Below are positions 8,225 to 17,164 of a stretch of 50,494 bases of DNA, piece by piece. A program made the translations under genes and the position numbers. The notes beneath the pieces are model-generated. The model ran no database searches. It saw only the letters and a program-made list of their open reading frames with translations, and had not been told where the DNA came from. The stretch lies in NCBI GenBank assembly GCA_002254845.1, contig NKPT01000021.1:1-50494 (forward strand), written 5' to 3'. Source of the DNA: Chloracidobacterium sp. CP2_5A. Lineage in GTDB: Bacteria > Acidobacteriota > Blastocatellia > Chloracidobacteriales > Chloracidobacteriaceae. Numbering within the stretch: position 1 is the first letter of the stretch; each line of letters starts with the position of its first letter.

Positions 8225-8475
8225 GGGCCTGTGGAAATGTGGAAAAAAAATATAAACTTATGATCTAAAAGACATTATAGCTAAATATGCCTGTGGAAGA
8301 ACCTGTGGAAAAAGAGCCGCCGCCTGTGGAACCTGTGGAAAAAAAACGCGCCCCGGACGATGGTTCCACAGGTTCCACAGATCATCCACAGGAAGTTTTC
8401 CACAGATCTGTGGAAAACCTGTGTAAATCTATTTGAATGAACTAATTAGATTGTTGATGAGCCTGTGGAAATCGC
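8225..8475. other. oriC: Putative oriC: dense array of DnaA-box-like 9-mers with AT-rich segment
   Basis: Twelve TGTGGAA-core boxes are visible. On the plus strand they begin at 8230, 8238, 8292, 8304, 8325, 8334, 8409 and 8464. In the opposite orientation they lie at 8362-8370, 8371-8379, 8382-8390 and 8396-8404. The commonest form is TGTGGAAAA (TTTTCCACA). An AT-rich stretch at 8243-8288 could be the unwinding element. The array fills the intergenic space between ppx and the 3' end of dnaA and enters the last dnaA codons. A five-fold TAG repeat (about 8212-8226) lies at its left edge. Box density next to dnaA supports a replication origin; function is inferred. Confidence 0.75.
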
Positions 8476-9823
8476 TTTGCGTTTGATAGAGGCGAGCGAT
8501 CTTCTCGCAGCTATGCAACACGGTCGTATGGTGCTTATTGCCGAAATGTCGCCCAATCTCAGGCAAGCTATGGTTCGTGAGCTGTTTGCAGAGATACATG
8601 GCGACTTGGCGCGGAACCGCGATGTTGCGCGAGTTGTTCTTGGACTTCAGGTCGGCCACGCGCAGCCCATAGTGGTCGCTGACCACGCGCTGGATCATCT
8701 CGATGGTGACGGGACGCTCCTCTTCCTCGATATTGAGGACTTCCTTACACAGCTCGATGTCAATCGGGCGGTGCTTGAGCGAGGCGTAGGCGACCAGCCG
8801 GATGAGCGATCCTTCCAGCTCGCGGATATTTGACTTGATCTTCCCGGCAATGAAGAGCGCGACGTTGTCGCTGAGGTCGATTTTCTCGATGTCAGCCTTG
8901 CGCTTGAGGATGGCGACCTTGGTTTCAAGGTCGGGCGGCTGGAGGTCGGCGATGAGACCCCACTCAAAGCGCGAGTGGAGGCGCTCTTCCAGCGTAGGAA
9001 TCTCGCGCGGCGGGCAATCGCTGGAAATGACAATTTGCTTCTGGGCGTCGTAGAGCGCGTTGAAGGTATGGAAAAACTCCTCCTGCGTGCGCTCTTTGCC
9101 GGCGATAAACTGAATATCGTCAATGAGCAAGACATCGATGCTACGATATTTCTCCCGAAACGTCTGCGCCTTATCGTAGCGGATGGCGTTGATAAGCTCG
9201 TTCATGAACTTTTCGGAGGAAATGTAAACCAGTCGCATGTGCCGGTCACGGCTGCGAATGGCGTGACCAATGGCGTGCATCAGATGCGTTTTGCCTAATC
9301 CAACGCCGCCGTAGATGAACAGCGGGTTGTATGTCTTGGTCGGGGTATCGGCAACCGCCATGGCGGCGGCGCGGGCGAACTGATTGCAGGAGCCGACGAC
9401 GAAGGTTTCAAAGGTGTACTTTGGATTGAGCGGCAGCTCGAGCGGCTCAAGATCGACAATGCGCGCCCCCGCCAGTCCATCGGGAAGGTTGTTTTCAAGC
9501 CCCCCAAAGGCGACCGGGTCTTGGCTCGCTTTTGAAAGGTCGCTGTCTGTCAGTCCGTTGGCGCCCCGGGCATCGCTTGATTCGGCATAAACGAACGCCA
9601 GTCGCGCGTTATCGCATCCAACGGCTTTGAGCGCCTCCTCCACGACATCGTGGTAAGTTTCCGTGATCCAGTCTTCATAGCTTCGGTTGGGAACGCGAAG
9701 ATAGATAGTGTCTTCCTGGCAGGCGTGCAGGGCGGCGGGCTTAAACCACGTGCTAAAGCTTTCGTGGTTGATACGCTTTTCAATTTCCCCCAGGAAGGAG
9801 GTCCACTTATCGTCATCTATCAT
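8429..9823 (-). CDS. dnaA: Chromosomal replication initiator DnaA
   Basis: 464 residues. Domain I begins [17 protein letters not shown]. The AAA+ core has Walker [10 protein letters not shown] and Walker B LLIDDIQF, followed by [17 protein letters not shown]. The C-terminal DNA-binding domain contains [14 protein letters not shown] and the signature KHHTTVLH. DnaA-ATP binds 9-mer boxes and melts the origin. ATG 9823 matches the domain I start; an open frame extends 29 codons further but looks non-coding. In E. coli the signature reads RDHTTV, so the Asp is His here. Box arrays flank the gene on both sides, consistent with autoregulation and origin function. Confidence 0.97.
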   Translation of the reverse strand: MIDDDKWTSFLGEIEKRINHESFSTWFKPAALHACQEDTIYLRVPNRSYEDWITETYHDVVEEALKAVGCDNARLAFVYAESSDARGANGLTDSDLSKASQDPVAFGGLENNLPDGLAGARIVDLEPLELPLNPKYTFETFVVGSCNQFARAAAMAVADTPTKTYNPLFIYGGVGLGKTHLMHAIGHAIRSRDRHMRLVYISSEKFMNELINAIRYDKAQTFREKYRSIDVLLIDDIQFIAGKERTQEEFFHTFNALYDAQKQIVISSDCPPREIPTLEERLHSRFEWGLIADLQPPDLETKVAILKRKADIEKIDLSDNVALFIAGKIKSNIRELEGSLIRLVAYASLKHRPIDIELCKEVLNIEEEERPVTIEMIQRVVSDHYGLRVADLKSKNNSRNIAVPRQVAMYLCKQLTNHSLPEIGRHFGNKHHTTVLHSCEKIARLYQTQSDFHRLINNLISSFK

Positions 9824-9891
9824 GACTTCAACCCTTGACGATGAACACTGGGCGCGGCAGGCGATCGGCTTCGCAGCTGGCGAGAAAAGAG

Positions 9892-10044
9892 ATTTCCACA
9901 GTTTTTCCACAGACTGGCGGGCCGTTGTGGAAATCTTTGGTGCAACCTCTAAAGTCTTTTTTTACAGTTATTTATTTTTTTAGTAAAGCTTTGCAAGGGG
10001 TTCAACGTAGCACAGCAGGCGAGTAGCGACAAGAAAAATCCACA
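9892..10044. promoter_or_regulatory. DnaA boxes and candidate promoter upstream of dnaA
   Basis: Four box-like 9-mers precede dnaA: ATTTCCACA (9892-9900), TTTTCCACA (9903-9911), TGTGGAAAT (9926-9934) and AAATCCACA (10036-10044). Between them lies a very AT-rich tract (about 9955-9990). On the minus strand TTGCAA (9996-9991) and TAAATA (9974-9969), 16 nt apart, make a plausible promoter; TTGAAC with TAAAAA just upstream is an alternative. Boxes within the leader would allow DnaA to repress its own gene. Confidence 0.55.
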
Positions 10045-10099
10045 GGCGATGCGCGCCGCCTAAACGCGCGCTTGCGAGATTCCAGGAGGTTTGCGCGAA

Positions 10100-11098
10100 A
10101 TGACGGGACTTAGACTTTTTGTAGCTTGCCTTACAATCATCAATGTTCTCGAAGGAGTTTCGTCGCGGTTGGGGGCGCAGGAGCGCCCGCCCCGCCGCCC
10201 GCCCAAGGCGGAGAAGCCCGCTGCGCAAGACGAGGCGTTTACCATCAACGCCAACTTGGTTGTTCTCGATGTGGCTGTGTTCGACCAATATAACCGCTTC
10301 GTTGGCGATTTGAAAAAGGAAAACTTTCGCGTCTACGACGAGCAGGTCCAGCAGGAAATCGAGTACTTCAGTCGCGACGAAGCGCCGATAAGCCTGGGAT
10401 TTGTCCTTGACACCAGCGGCTCGATGCGTCCCCGGCGAGCGAAAGTCACCGAGGCCGTGAAGTTTCTGGCCCGATCCGCCAAGCCCGGCGACGAGTTCTT
10501 CCTTGTGGACTTCAAAAACAAAGCCGAGTTGGCAGAAGAGTTTACGCCACGGCCGACCGACATCGAGGATGCCGTGGACAACATTGTCTGGGGCGGCGGC
10601 ACGGCATTGCTCGACGCCATTCAGCTCTCGGCTGAGTATGCCGACAAGGAGGGCAAGAACCGCCGCAAGGCGATCATCGTCATCTCGGACGGCGATGATC
10701 GCGACAGCTACTATGACCGCCGCCAAATGATCAAGCTGCTTCAGGAGTATCAAGTGCAGGTCTATGTCATTGGCTTTCCCGATGAAGACGACAACGGCGG
10801 CGTTTTCAATCGCTCCGCCCGCAAGCGGGCCGTCAGCCTCATCAACGAAATTGCCAATGAAACCGGCGGTCGAGCTTTTTTTCCAAACTCTGTCAATGAG
10901 CTTCAGGACATTGCGCGTATCATCAATGCCGACCTGCGAACGCAGTACTCGATTGGCTTTAGCCCAAGCCAGGAGTTTAGCCCAAGCCAGGATAAGCGAG
11001 ACGCGGGCTTTCGGCGCATCACCGTTCGGGTTGAGGATGGAAAGCGAAAGCTTGTGGCGCGAACCCGCTCCGGTTACACGCCACGCAAGGGCGATTGA
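10100..11098 (+). CDS. Secreted VWFA-related protein (acidobacterial type)
   Basis: 332 residues. A signal peptide (MTGLRLFVACLTIINVLEG, cleavage near GAQ) and a basic proline-rich linker precede a short strand-rich segment (NLVVLDVAVFDQYNRFVGDL). A von Willebrand A domain follows with the metal-ion site DTSGSM, GGGTALLDAI and VISDGDDRDS. The layout matches the VWFA-related acidobacterial family, which is very common in Acidobacteriota and of unknown role. AGGAGG lies 10 nt before ATG 10100; an upstream TTG is too close to that site. Near the C-terminus FSPSQE/FSPSQD is an in-frame 18-bp duplication (10958-10992). It diverges from dnaA. Confidence 0.85.
   Translation: MTGLRLFVACLTIINVLEGVSSRLGAQERPPRRPPKAEKPAAQDEAFTINANLVVLDVAVFDQYNRFVGDLKKENFRVYDEQVQQEIEYFSRDEAPISLGFVLDTSGSMRPRRAKVTEAVKFLARSAKPGDEFFLVDFKNKAELAEEFTPRPTDIEDAVDNIVWGGGTALLDAIQLSAEYADKEGKNRRKAIIVISDGDDRDSYYDRRQMIKLLQEYQVQVYVIGFPDEDDNGGVFNRSARKRAVSLINEIANETGGRAFFPNSVNELQDIARIINADLRTQYSIGFSPSQEFSPSQDKRDAGFRRITVRVEDGKRKLVARTRSGYTPRKGD
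10958..10992 (+). repeat. In-frame 18-bp tandem duplication in the VWFA gene
   Basis: TTTAGCCCAAGCCAGGA occurs at 10958-10974 and again at 10976-10992, 18 bp apart. It duplicates six residues (FSPSQE then FSPSQD) without breaking the frame. Confidence 0.9.
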
Positions 11099-11308
11099 GC
11101 TGGAAGCTGTGGATAAATAATTGCCATTCCTGTGGAAAAGTTGTGGAAAAGTCTAGCCTGACTAGGTCGCTACAGCCTAATTTGTTTTAGCAAGTCTTGA
11201 GCGCGTAATGTAAGTATCTGATTTTAAAGATATTTGGCTTGGGACTCAAAGTTTGCTCGACTGTGAAAAAAAATTGGCGGCCCTGTGGAAAAATTGTGGA
11301 AAAAGTGA
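11099..11308. other. Third DnaA-box cluster with AT-rich core
   Basis: This 210-bp gap holds a consensus box TGTGGATAA (11108-11116) and four TGTGGAAAA copies (11131-11139, 11142-11150, 11284-11292, 11295-11303). They are arranged as two pairs around about 130 bp of AT-rich sequence. It could be part of a bipartite origin, a DnaA reservoir, or a regulatory site for the flanking genes. No gene is visible in it. Confidence 0.6.
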
Positions 11309-11983
11309 CTAAGTCGCCTTGGCTTGGGAACTTGTGGGCGCTGGCAGGGAAGCTTTGGAAGCCGATGGCTGCTCCGCGCCAAATACAAAGCCGTAGGTCA
11401 TATCCGTCAGGCAGGTAATGTAGGGCTGCCAGTCCGATTCTGGTAACTCGTCTTCAAAAACGCACTTGCGGGCGACAGCCTCAACGGCGTAAACAATGGC
11501 CGTGGCTGTGATTCGCGGGTCGGCAAGTCGCGTCAATCCTATGGCGACGGCTCGGCGGAGAAGACTTTCCAAGTTTTGCACTGAAATGTCCATCAAGCTG
11601 CAACAGAGCGCTCTAACGGCTTTATCCTTAGGCGCTAGGTCGTAAATGAGGCGCGTCAGCCCTGGGCTATCCGCCTTGTTGATAAATGTTCGCTGAATGC
11701 ACCGCTCAATGCAGCCGCGCAGGTCGCCGCCAGTTAGATCATCTTCCGTAAAGTTGCTAAACACGGCGTCAAGCCGTTCCGCGATGCGTTGCTCAAGCAG
11801 CAGCAAGAGCAACTGTCGCTTGTCCGAAAAGTAAGTATAGAATGACCCGATGCTAACGCCGGCAGTGGCGGCAATGTCATTGGATGTCGTTTTCTCGAAA
11901 CCGCGCTCCTCGAAAAGCTGGGCGGCTGCCTGAATTAGCTTTTCGCGGGTGCGGCGGCTGCGCTCTTGCTTTGGTAAAGCCAT
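11309..11983 (-). CDS. TetR/AcrR-family transcriptional regulator
   Basis: 224 residues from ATG 11983. The N-terminus RRTREKLIQAAAQLFEERGF, then TTSNDIAATAGVSIGSFYTYF and SDKRQLLLLLL, is a classic TetR helix-turn-helix (about residues 10-58). The rest is a helical ligand-binding domain with cysteines but no recognisable ligand signature, ending in a Ser/Ala/Pro tail. The frame is open further upstream (ATGs at 12031 and 12082), but homology begins at 11983. No transporter or enzyme is adjacent to suggest a target. Confidence 0.85.
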   Translation of the reverse strand: MALPKQERSRRTREKLIQAAAQLFEERGFEKTTSNDIAATAGVSIGSFYTYFSDKRQLLLLLLEQRIAERLDAVFSNFTEDDLTGGDLRGCIERCIQRTFINKADSPGLTRLIYDLAPKDKAVRALCCSLMDISVQNLESLLRRAVAIGLTRLADPRITATAIVYAVEAVARKCVFEDELPESDWQPYITCLTDMTYGFVFGAEQPSASKASLPAPTSSQAKAT

Positions 11984-12273
11984 CGCAGGCTCTGAGCCAA
12001 AGGCCAGAGGGCACTTCAGAAGCGAGTTCATGGGCGTTGGACCGGAAAGGCGGCCAAGTGGTTTTGAGCCGCGCTGAGCCATCCTAGCAAACCGCCGCCA
12101 GATATAGCCAAGGTTTTATTAGCCCGCTTTCCGAGTTAACATAGCGCAGACCGCCTTCTCCAAATGAGGGGGTTGTCGCCGCGCGGTTTTTCGTCACGGA
12201 AAGCGGGCGAACTCCGCCTAAGGCGGCGCCCCTCCTGCAAGCGCGCCGGCTAAGGAGCAAAAGAAACGGGGCG

Positions 12274-12900
12274 CTAGTTGTTTGACGGCGCGGTTGCGCG
12301 CGAAGTTTCCACAACTATCCGCGGACGCGAGGCGGCTTCAATCGCGCCCAGTGGCGGATTCGCCATCGGCTTCGCCTTGGCGACGTCTATGACTTTCTTC
12401 GGGAAAACATAGCCGGCAAACCAGTAGCGCCGCCGCGCCCCGCGACTCAAATTAGTTGAAAAAGGCAGAAAGGACTGGCTGATGCGATTGAAGCCGCCTG
12501 TCGCGTCCCCGTCGCTATTAACGCGCCAGTTCATCTCGCTGATAAGAATGCCGTCCTCGTAAACATCGTCCACGATGGCGACGTGCCCGCGCCCGGCGTT
12601 CTGCCAGACGATAATCGCGCCGATGCGCGCGTCGCGCGGGTTAGCGCTGGTCTGCCAGCCTTTTTCCTGCGCTGCGCGCAGCCATCTCCCGCCGTCGCCG
12701 CGCCAGTCAATGCCGCCTTCATCAGCTGCAAAGCGGTCAAAGACCTGCGCCGCATAGTAGGTGCAATAGCCCCAAGTGAAGCCTTTGTAGGGTTGGTGAA
12801 GGTTGTCCTCAACTTGCGCTGAAGCCGCCGTGGCTAAAGCGAATGTCGCGACTGTCGTCAAAAAAAGACGACCAAGCCGCTTCCCTAGGCGAAGCGCCAT
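12274..12900 (-). CDS. Secreted CHAP-domain cysteine amidase/peptidase
   Basis: 208 residues. A signal peptide (RLFLTTVATFALATAASAQ, cleavage near residue 29) is followed by a CHAP domain. GYCTYYAA supplies the nucleophile Cys46, GRGHVAIVDDV supplies His106, and ISEMNW supplies Glu122/Asn124. CHAP enzymes cleave peptidoglycan peptide or amide bonds, or act on glutathionylspermidine-type substrates. Export suggests periplasmic cell-wall remodelling. The last ~45 residues are a low-complexity tail. The 190 bp between it and the TetR gene hold only a short CCGCCT-A-AGGCGG inverted repeat (about 12214-12226). Confidence 0.8.
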   Translation of the reverse strand: MALRLGKRLGRLFLTTVATFALATAASAQVEDNLHQPYKGFTWGYCTYYAAQVFDRFAADEGGIDWRGDGGRWLRAAQEKGWQTSANPRDARIGAIIVWQNAGRGHVAIVDDVYEDGILISEMNWRVNSDGDATGGFNRISQSFLPFSTNLSRGARRRYWFAGYVFPKKVIDVAKAKPMANPPLGAIEAASRPRIVVETSRATAPSNN

Positions 12901-13007
12901 GTCAATTCACTCTCGAAACGCTGGGATGATGAAGTAACCAGGGCGCTCTCTATCCCGTCGCGGAAAACCCTGTCAAGTTTTTTATCAGCGGAAGCCGGAT
13001 GATGCCC

Positions 13008-16000
13008 TTAGTCGTCATCCCTGGCCACGCCGTAGGCCAGGGCGGCGAACGCCGGCAAATTCGGACTCGGCGGCGGCAACGGGCGGCGCGACCCGCAGGC
13101 GGCATACCAGATGATTTCGTTGAGTTTGTCGGCATCCTCAAGGTCGGCATGAGCTAAATTCATTGCCAGACACCAGCGGGCCATCGCCGCTTCTGGCGCG
13201 GTCCGAGGCGGCGGGACGATGAGGTTGCTGGTCGCCACTGTCGGCAAGATCGCTCGGTATGGGCGCAAGTCCGCCTTGTCCTGAAAGATGTCCATCGGCG
13301 TGGCGTTGGCATCCAGCGCGTTCATCGGCGGCAGCCCCAGCAGTAGCTCCATCGCGCGAATCAGGCTCACGGTCGTGTGATACTCATGAACGAGTTGCCC
13401 GGGGCGATTGTAAGCGCTGATCACCAGCGCGACCGAGCGGTGACAATCCACATGATCAGGGCCGTTCTGCGCGTCGTCTTCCACCACAAAAATCGCCGTA
13501 TCCTTCCAGTAGGGCGAGGTCGAGACGGCTTCAACCAACCGCCCAAGCGCGTAGTCGTTGTCGGCGACGTGAAACTGCGGCGTCGGCAGCCCCGGCGTCA
13601 GCCCGCTCGTGTGATCATTTGGCAGGCGTACAATGGAAAGATTCGGCAGCGTGGCGCGGCCCGTCTTCCGGCGCGTTTCAACATGCTCGGCGAACTCGTC
13701 CAGCCAAGCCCCAAGCCGCGACACGCCGCGAAAACGCTCGTCTCGATGACCGGTTGAAACTGCGGCGTCCAGCGCGCCGCCGCTTTCCAGCGCCGCCGCA
13801 TAAGATGCCGTCGTCATCGCGTCGGGCGTATGCGTGTCGAAGTTCCGAAAGGTCGGGCAGACATGGCCTTCCAGCGTCTTTTTCGTCGGCGTCGCCGTCG
13901 CGTTCGGCGTCAGGTCGGGGTACGTCCGGCGCTGATTCGCGTTGATGGCGTCCAGCTCGCCCTGCGAGATCGTGCCAACAAACTCGCCGTAGTTGCGATA
14001 GGTCAGCCCGGCCCGCGCGGCGGCGTCCCAGAGATAAAGCGTTTCCGGCTCGGCGACATCGCGCGCGCCCTGTCGATAGGGGATGAACCGCGACAAGTAC
14101 CGCTCGATGTCGTCCGCGCTTACCGGCAGGTCAAATGCGGGCGCGACGCCGGGGCGCGGCGCAAAGTTGGGCAGCCGATTAAAGCCTTCGTAATCGTACG
14201 CGCGCGACCGCCGCGAATACTCCCAGCGAAACGCCTTGTCCGTGTAGTCGCTCGACAGCGCCGCCGTCGCCCAGTTGTGGCCGTCCGGGCTGGCTTCGGA
14301 GTTGACGAAGAAGCGGTCAAACAGGCCGAAGCGCAGCGCAAGCGCGCGATGATTCGGCGTGATGTCTTGGGGCGTCCCATCGCGCGCGGTCGCTGCGTCG
14401 CCCGCGCCAAAGATGGCGAGATACGGGTCGCCGTCCGCCGGGTGACCGTCGCCGGACTTTTCCACATCCCCAAAGATGGAATCGTACGTCCGGTTTTCCT
14501 TAATAACGTAGATAATGTGCTTGATAGGCGAAGGGCCGGCGAAGAGTCGCGTTTTACGCGGGCCGAGCAGCCCGGCGTTTTGCATCGCTTGGCGCGTGTA
14601 ACCGGCTAGCTCGCGGTCGTTGGGCAGCGCGATGCGGCTCAGCGTCCCGGCGACCAGCGCCACGCTGTATTGCCCGCCCTGCCGGTTTTGCCCCGTGCCG
14701 ACTGGAAAGCGGTCATTGGGCGCGTTGGGAAACCGTCCTGAGGCATTGGCCACGACCGACGAGTTTTCAAAGCCGCTTCCCTTGCCGTTGCCGACAAACA
14801 GCGCGTTGCCGACGACGGCGACGGCCGAGGGATAGAGCCCGGTCGGAATGAAGCCTTTGACGAAAGAAGGTTGGCGCTTGGCCTCGCTCTCCGGCGCCTG
14901 ACGCGCTTTCGATGTCGGCTTGCCTTTTGACGCCGATGCGTGACGCAGAGCTTTCACGTCATGCGCGGACGCTTCCGAGCGCGCTTGCGCGCTCAGCGCG
15001 ACGACGGCAAGGCAGTTAGCCCGCGCGCCCGCGACATAAAGCGCGGTTTCGCTTTCATCAAGCGCAAGGCTTTGCGGGCTCGTTCCCCCGCGCCGCTTCT
15101 CATCGAGGCGAATGAAAATTCGCTCGATTTCAAGATCGCGGGCAGTGTCGATGACGCTGACGGCGTCGCCATCCGAATTGACGACGTAGAGCCGCGTCCC
15201 GGCGCGGTTGAGCGTCATCGCCGTTGGGTGGCGGTCAAGGTCGAGAAACTTGACCGCCTTTGTCGCCGGGTTGACAACCGCCAGCGAGTCATCGCCCCAG
15301 CAGGACACATAGACTTTTTCGCCCTGCCCAGTCGGCAGCGCGACGGCTTCGTAAGGGTAGGTCGCCTGCGTCGGGCGCTTCGGGTTTTGCAGCTTGACGG
15401 TTTCCAGAAGCGGCGCGCCGTTGCCTTGGCGAATAATGCCCAAGCTATCGCCGAGATTGTTGGCGCTGTAGAGCGTTTCGCCGTCCTGACCAACTGCCAG
15501 CCCCAGCGGGAAAACCGGGGCCAGGTTGTTGTTGTAGCGCGGCGAGGCCGGCTCGTCGGCAAAAGAGGTCACGTCAAGAAACGGCGCTTCCACCGGCGTA
15601 TTGAGTTCGCCGGAGCCGGGCGTCAGTGGCGGCTCCGCGCCAGGCGTGAGCTGAAAACGCCAGATTTTATTTTCATGACCGCCGGAGACATAGAGCGCGT
15701 ACGCGCCGGCCGCCGCCGGCCGCGGCGCAAAGGCCGCCCCGACGCAAACGCTCTGCGGAACAGGGAAATAAACATTTTGAACGACTGCCGGCGCGGGGCG
15801 CGCCGCCACGTCAATCACAGCCAGCGATTGGTGAAGGCGATGCGTCGAGTTGAGCTGAATGCCGAAACCGCTGTTGACGACAATTATGTAACGCCCGTCC
15901 GGCGAGGAAACCATTTTGACCGGCAACGCGCCGACGGCCGGCTGATTGGTGAGGGCGTCTCTGATGAGCGTCCCGGCCGGCGTCAGGCGAAACTCCGGTT

Positions 16001-16112
16001 GCGGCTGGGCGACGCGGTCGGCGGCGAGGCGTCCGCTGTTGAAAAGAAGGGCGGTCAGCGCGACGCTCGCAAAAGCGACGAGAACGAGCGGGCGCGGCAA
16101 AGGAAACCTCAT
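13008..16112 (-). CDS. Secreted beta-propeller / phosphoesterase fusion protein
   Basis: 1034 residues. An N-terminal export signal or anchor (about residues 8-31) precedes a region of YVTN-type propeller blades (about 60-480) with repeats such as LYVVNSDGDAVSVIDTARD. From about 525 a phosphoesterase (phospholipase C/acid phosphatase-like) domain starts with HIIYVIKENRTYDSIFGD. It continues through DRFFVNSEASPDGHNW and NDHTSGL, and ends with VVEDDAQNGPDHVDCHRS near 875-893. Such bifunctional propeller/phosphatase proteins occur in Acidobacteriota and planctomycetes. The substrate is unknown. It is flanked by other exported proteins on the same strand, with no tight coupling. Confidence 0.8.
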   Translation of the reverse strand: MRFPLPRPLVLVAFASVALTALLFNSGRLAADRVAQPQPEFRLTPAGTLIRDALTNQPAVGALPVKMVSSPDGRYIIVVNSGFGIQLNSTHRLHQSLAVIDVAARPAPAVVQNVYFPVPQSVCVGAAFAPRPAAAGAYALYVSGGHENKIWRFQLTPGAEPPLTPGSGELNTPVEAPFLDVTSFADEPASPRYNNNLAPVFPLGLAVGQDGETLYSANNLGDSLGIIRQGNGAPLLETVKLQNPKRPTQATYPYEAVALPTGQGEKVYVSCWGDDSLAVVNPATKAVKFLDLDRHPTAMTLNRAGTRLYVVNSDGDAVSVIDTARDLEIERIFIRLDEKRRGGTSPQSLALDESETALYVAGARANCLAVVALSAQARSEASAHDVKALRHASASKGKPTSKARQAPESEAKRQPSFVKGFIPTGLYPSAVAVVGNALFVGNGKGSGFENSSVVANASGRFPNAPNDRFPVGTGQNRQGGQYSVALVAGTLSRIALPNDRELAGYTRQAMQNAGLLGPRKTRLFAGPSPIKHIIYVIKENRTYDSIFGDVEKSGDGHPADGDPYLAIFGAGDAATARDGTPQDITPNHRALALRFGLFDRFFVNSEASPDGHNWATAALSSDYTDKAFRWEYSRRSRAYDYEGFNRLPNFAPRPGVAPAFDLPVSADDIERYLSRFIPYRQGARDVAEPETLYLWDAAARAGLTYRNYGEFVGTISQGELDAINANQRRTYPDLTPNATATPTKKTLEGHVCPTFRNFDTHTPDAMTTASYAAALESGGALDAAVSTGHRDERFRGVSRLGAWLDEFAEHVETRRKTGRATLPNLSIVRLPNDHTSGLTPGLPTPQFHVADNDYALGRLVEAVSTSPYWKDTAIFVVEDDAQNGPDHVDCHRSVALVISAYNRPGQLVHEYHTTVSLIRAMELLLGLPPMNALDANATPMDIFQDKADLRPYRAILPTVATSNLIVPPPRTAPEAAMARWCLAMNLAHADLEDADKLNEIIWYAACGSRRPLPPPSPNLPAFAALAYGVARDDD

Positions 16113-16225
16113 GCGAGCGCTGCCGGGGACGCTGGGATTGACTCGTTAAGTCAACCATGCCGGGCGGGCGTTTCAAAAGCCTTCAGCCCGCGTTTCGCCC
16201 TGGCATAGCGTTTTTCATTACCGCT

Positions 16226-16259
16226 TTCAGTCCGCCGCCAATTTCAGGCCGCCGCCAAT
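16226..16259. repeat. 17-bp tandem duplication
   Basis: TTCAGTCCGCCGCCAAT (16226-16242) is followed directly by a copy with one change (16243-16259). It lies between the phosphoesterase gene and the small barrel gene. That 240-bp gap (16113-16353) has no gene I can support. Confidence 0.9.
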
Positions 16260-16287
16260 ATCTTTCAAACCCTTGCGTCCTGGAAGA

Positions 16288-16347
16288 GACGGCCCTGCGG
16301 CCGTCCCTGATTCGCTCGCTTGCGCGGCAGTTAGCTTTAGCTAAAGC
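16288..16347 (-). terminator. Two stem-loops downstream of the small barrel gene
   Basis: Six bases after the barrel-protein stop is a 14-bp palindrome, GCTTTAGCTAAAGC (16334-16347). A second hairpin follows at 16288-16305, with 7-bp arms GACGGCC/GGCCGTC around a 4-base loop. Neither has a long U-tract. They may end or stabilise the transcript. Confidence 0.4.
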
Positions 16348-16353
16348 GGTCAA

Positions 16354-16956
16354 CTAGAACCGAAACACGATGCCCGCGCTGACCCGGACGCCATTCTGGG
16401 TGTCGGCAATCCGGCTGTCGCGGATGAACTGGTAGTCCACTGAAACCAATCGAAGCGCCACTCGCTTGCTCTGCGTCAGGCTGACATCCACGCCGCCGCC
16501 GCCAATAAAAGTAAACGAGGTTGCATTATCCTCAATGCGCGGTATGCCTGGCGCGTTGGTGGAAAGCCGGGTGCTGACGCGCGTTGCGCCAAACAAGGCG
16601 CGGACAAAGGGATCAACTCGCCCATCTGGGTTGAAGCGGTAAATCGGCCCGGCGACAAACGTGTTATACCGCGCCCGCAGGTCGGCTGTGACTCTGGAGG
16701 GCGGCGTCCCGACGGTGACGCTGGTATCGCGGTTGCCCGCGCCAAAGGCGTACTCCCCATTGACGCCAAAGTTTTTGGCGAGCCAAAGGTTGGTTCCCAC
16801 GCTAAAGCCGTTAGCCTTCAAGCTATCGCCATTGGAGCGATTGTTTTGAAAAGCGTAGGCGCCGTAAACATCGACCCGTCCGCTTGGCGCGGATTGCGCT
16901 TGAGACATTGCGCTAAAAGACAAAAAGGTAAGGGCGAGCAAAGCCAGTTTTTTCAT
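16354..16956 (-). CDS. Small outer-membrane beta-barrel protein
   Basis: 200 residues. A signal peptide (MKKLALLALTFLSFSAMSQAQS) is followed by alternating strands: GRVDVYGAYAF, FSVGTNLWLAKNFGVNGEYAF, RYNTFVAGPIYRF, SFTFIGGGGVDVSL and RLVSVDYQFI. It ends GVRVSAGIVFRF. The C-terminal Phe and amphipathic strands are typical of 8-stranded OmpA/OmpX-like barrels assembled by Bam. No peptidoglycan-binding domain is present. Function could be structural or adhesive. Confidence 0.75.
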   Translation of the reverse strand: MKKLALLALTFLSFSAMSQAQSAPSGRVDVYGAYAFQNNRSNGDSLKANGFSVGTNLWLAKNFGVNGEYAFGAGNRDTSVTVGTPPSRVTADLRARYNTFVAGPIYRFNPDGRVDPFVRALFGATRVSTRLSTNAPGIPRIEDNATSFTFIGGGGVDVSLTQSKRVALRLVSVDYQFIRDSRIADTQNGVRVSAGIVFRF

Positions 16957-17164
16957 ATTTCATTCCCGGGCCTTTCAACGAGATTCGCGCCGAAAGCGGA
17001 AAAGCCGCAGGCGACGCGGCGGAGCGGGTAACGATCGCTACCGCCAGAAGGTTCGATTTTTCCTTCGTGAGCGAGAGTGAAGAAGCGAGCGAAGGATTGC
17101 ATCAGCCCGTCGCCAAGGCGCGCGGGCGGGGGCGCTCCGCGGCGGATGAAGGCCGCGGCGTTGG

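Noticed and set aside
8212-8226. TAG microsatellite as a regulatory element
   Set aside because: Five short units next to oriC with no gene start close by; noted within the origin entry only.
14940-16208. Long plus-strand open frame (422 codons) opposite the phosphoesterase gene
   Set aside because: Arg-rich, no domain, no ribosome site; the opposite strand encodes a recognisable propeller. Long antisense frames are expected at this GC content.
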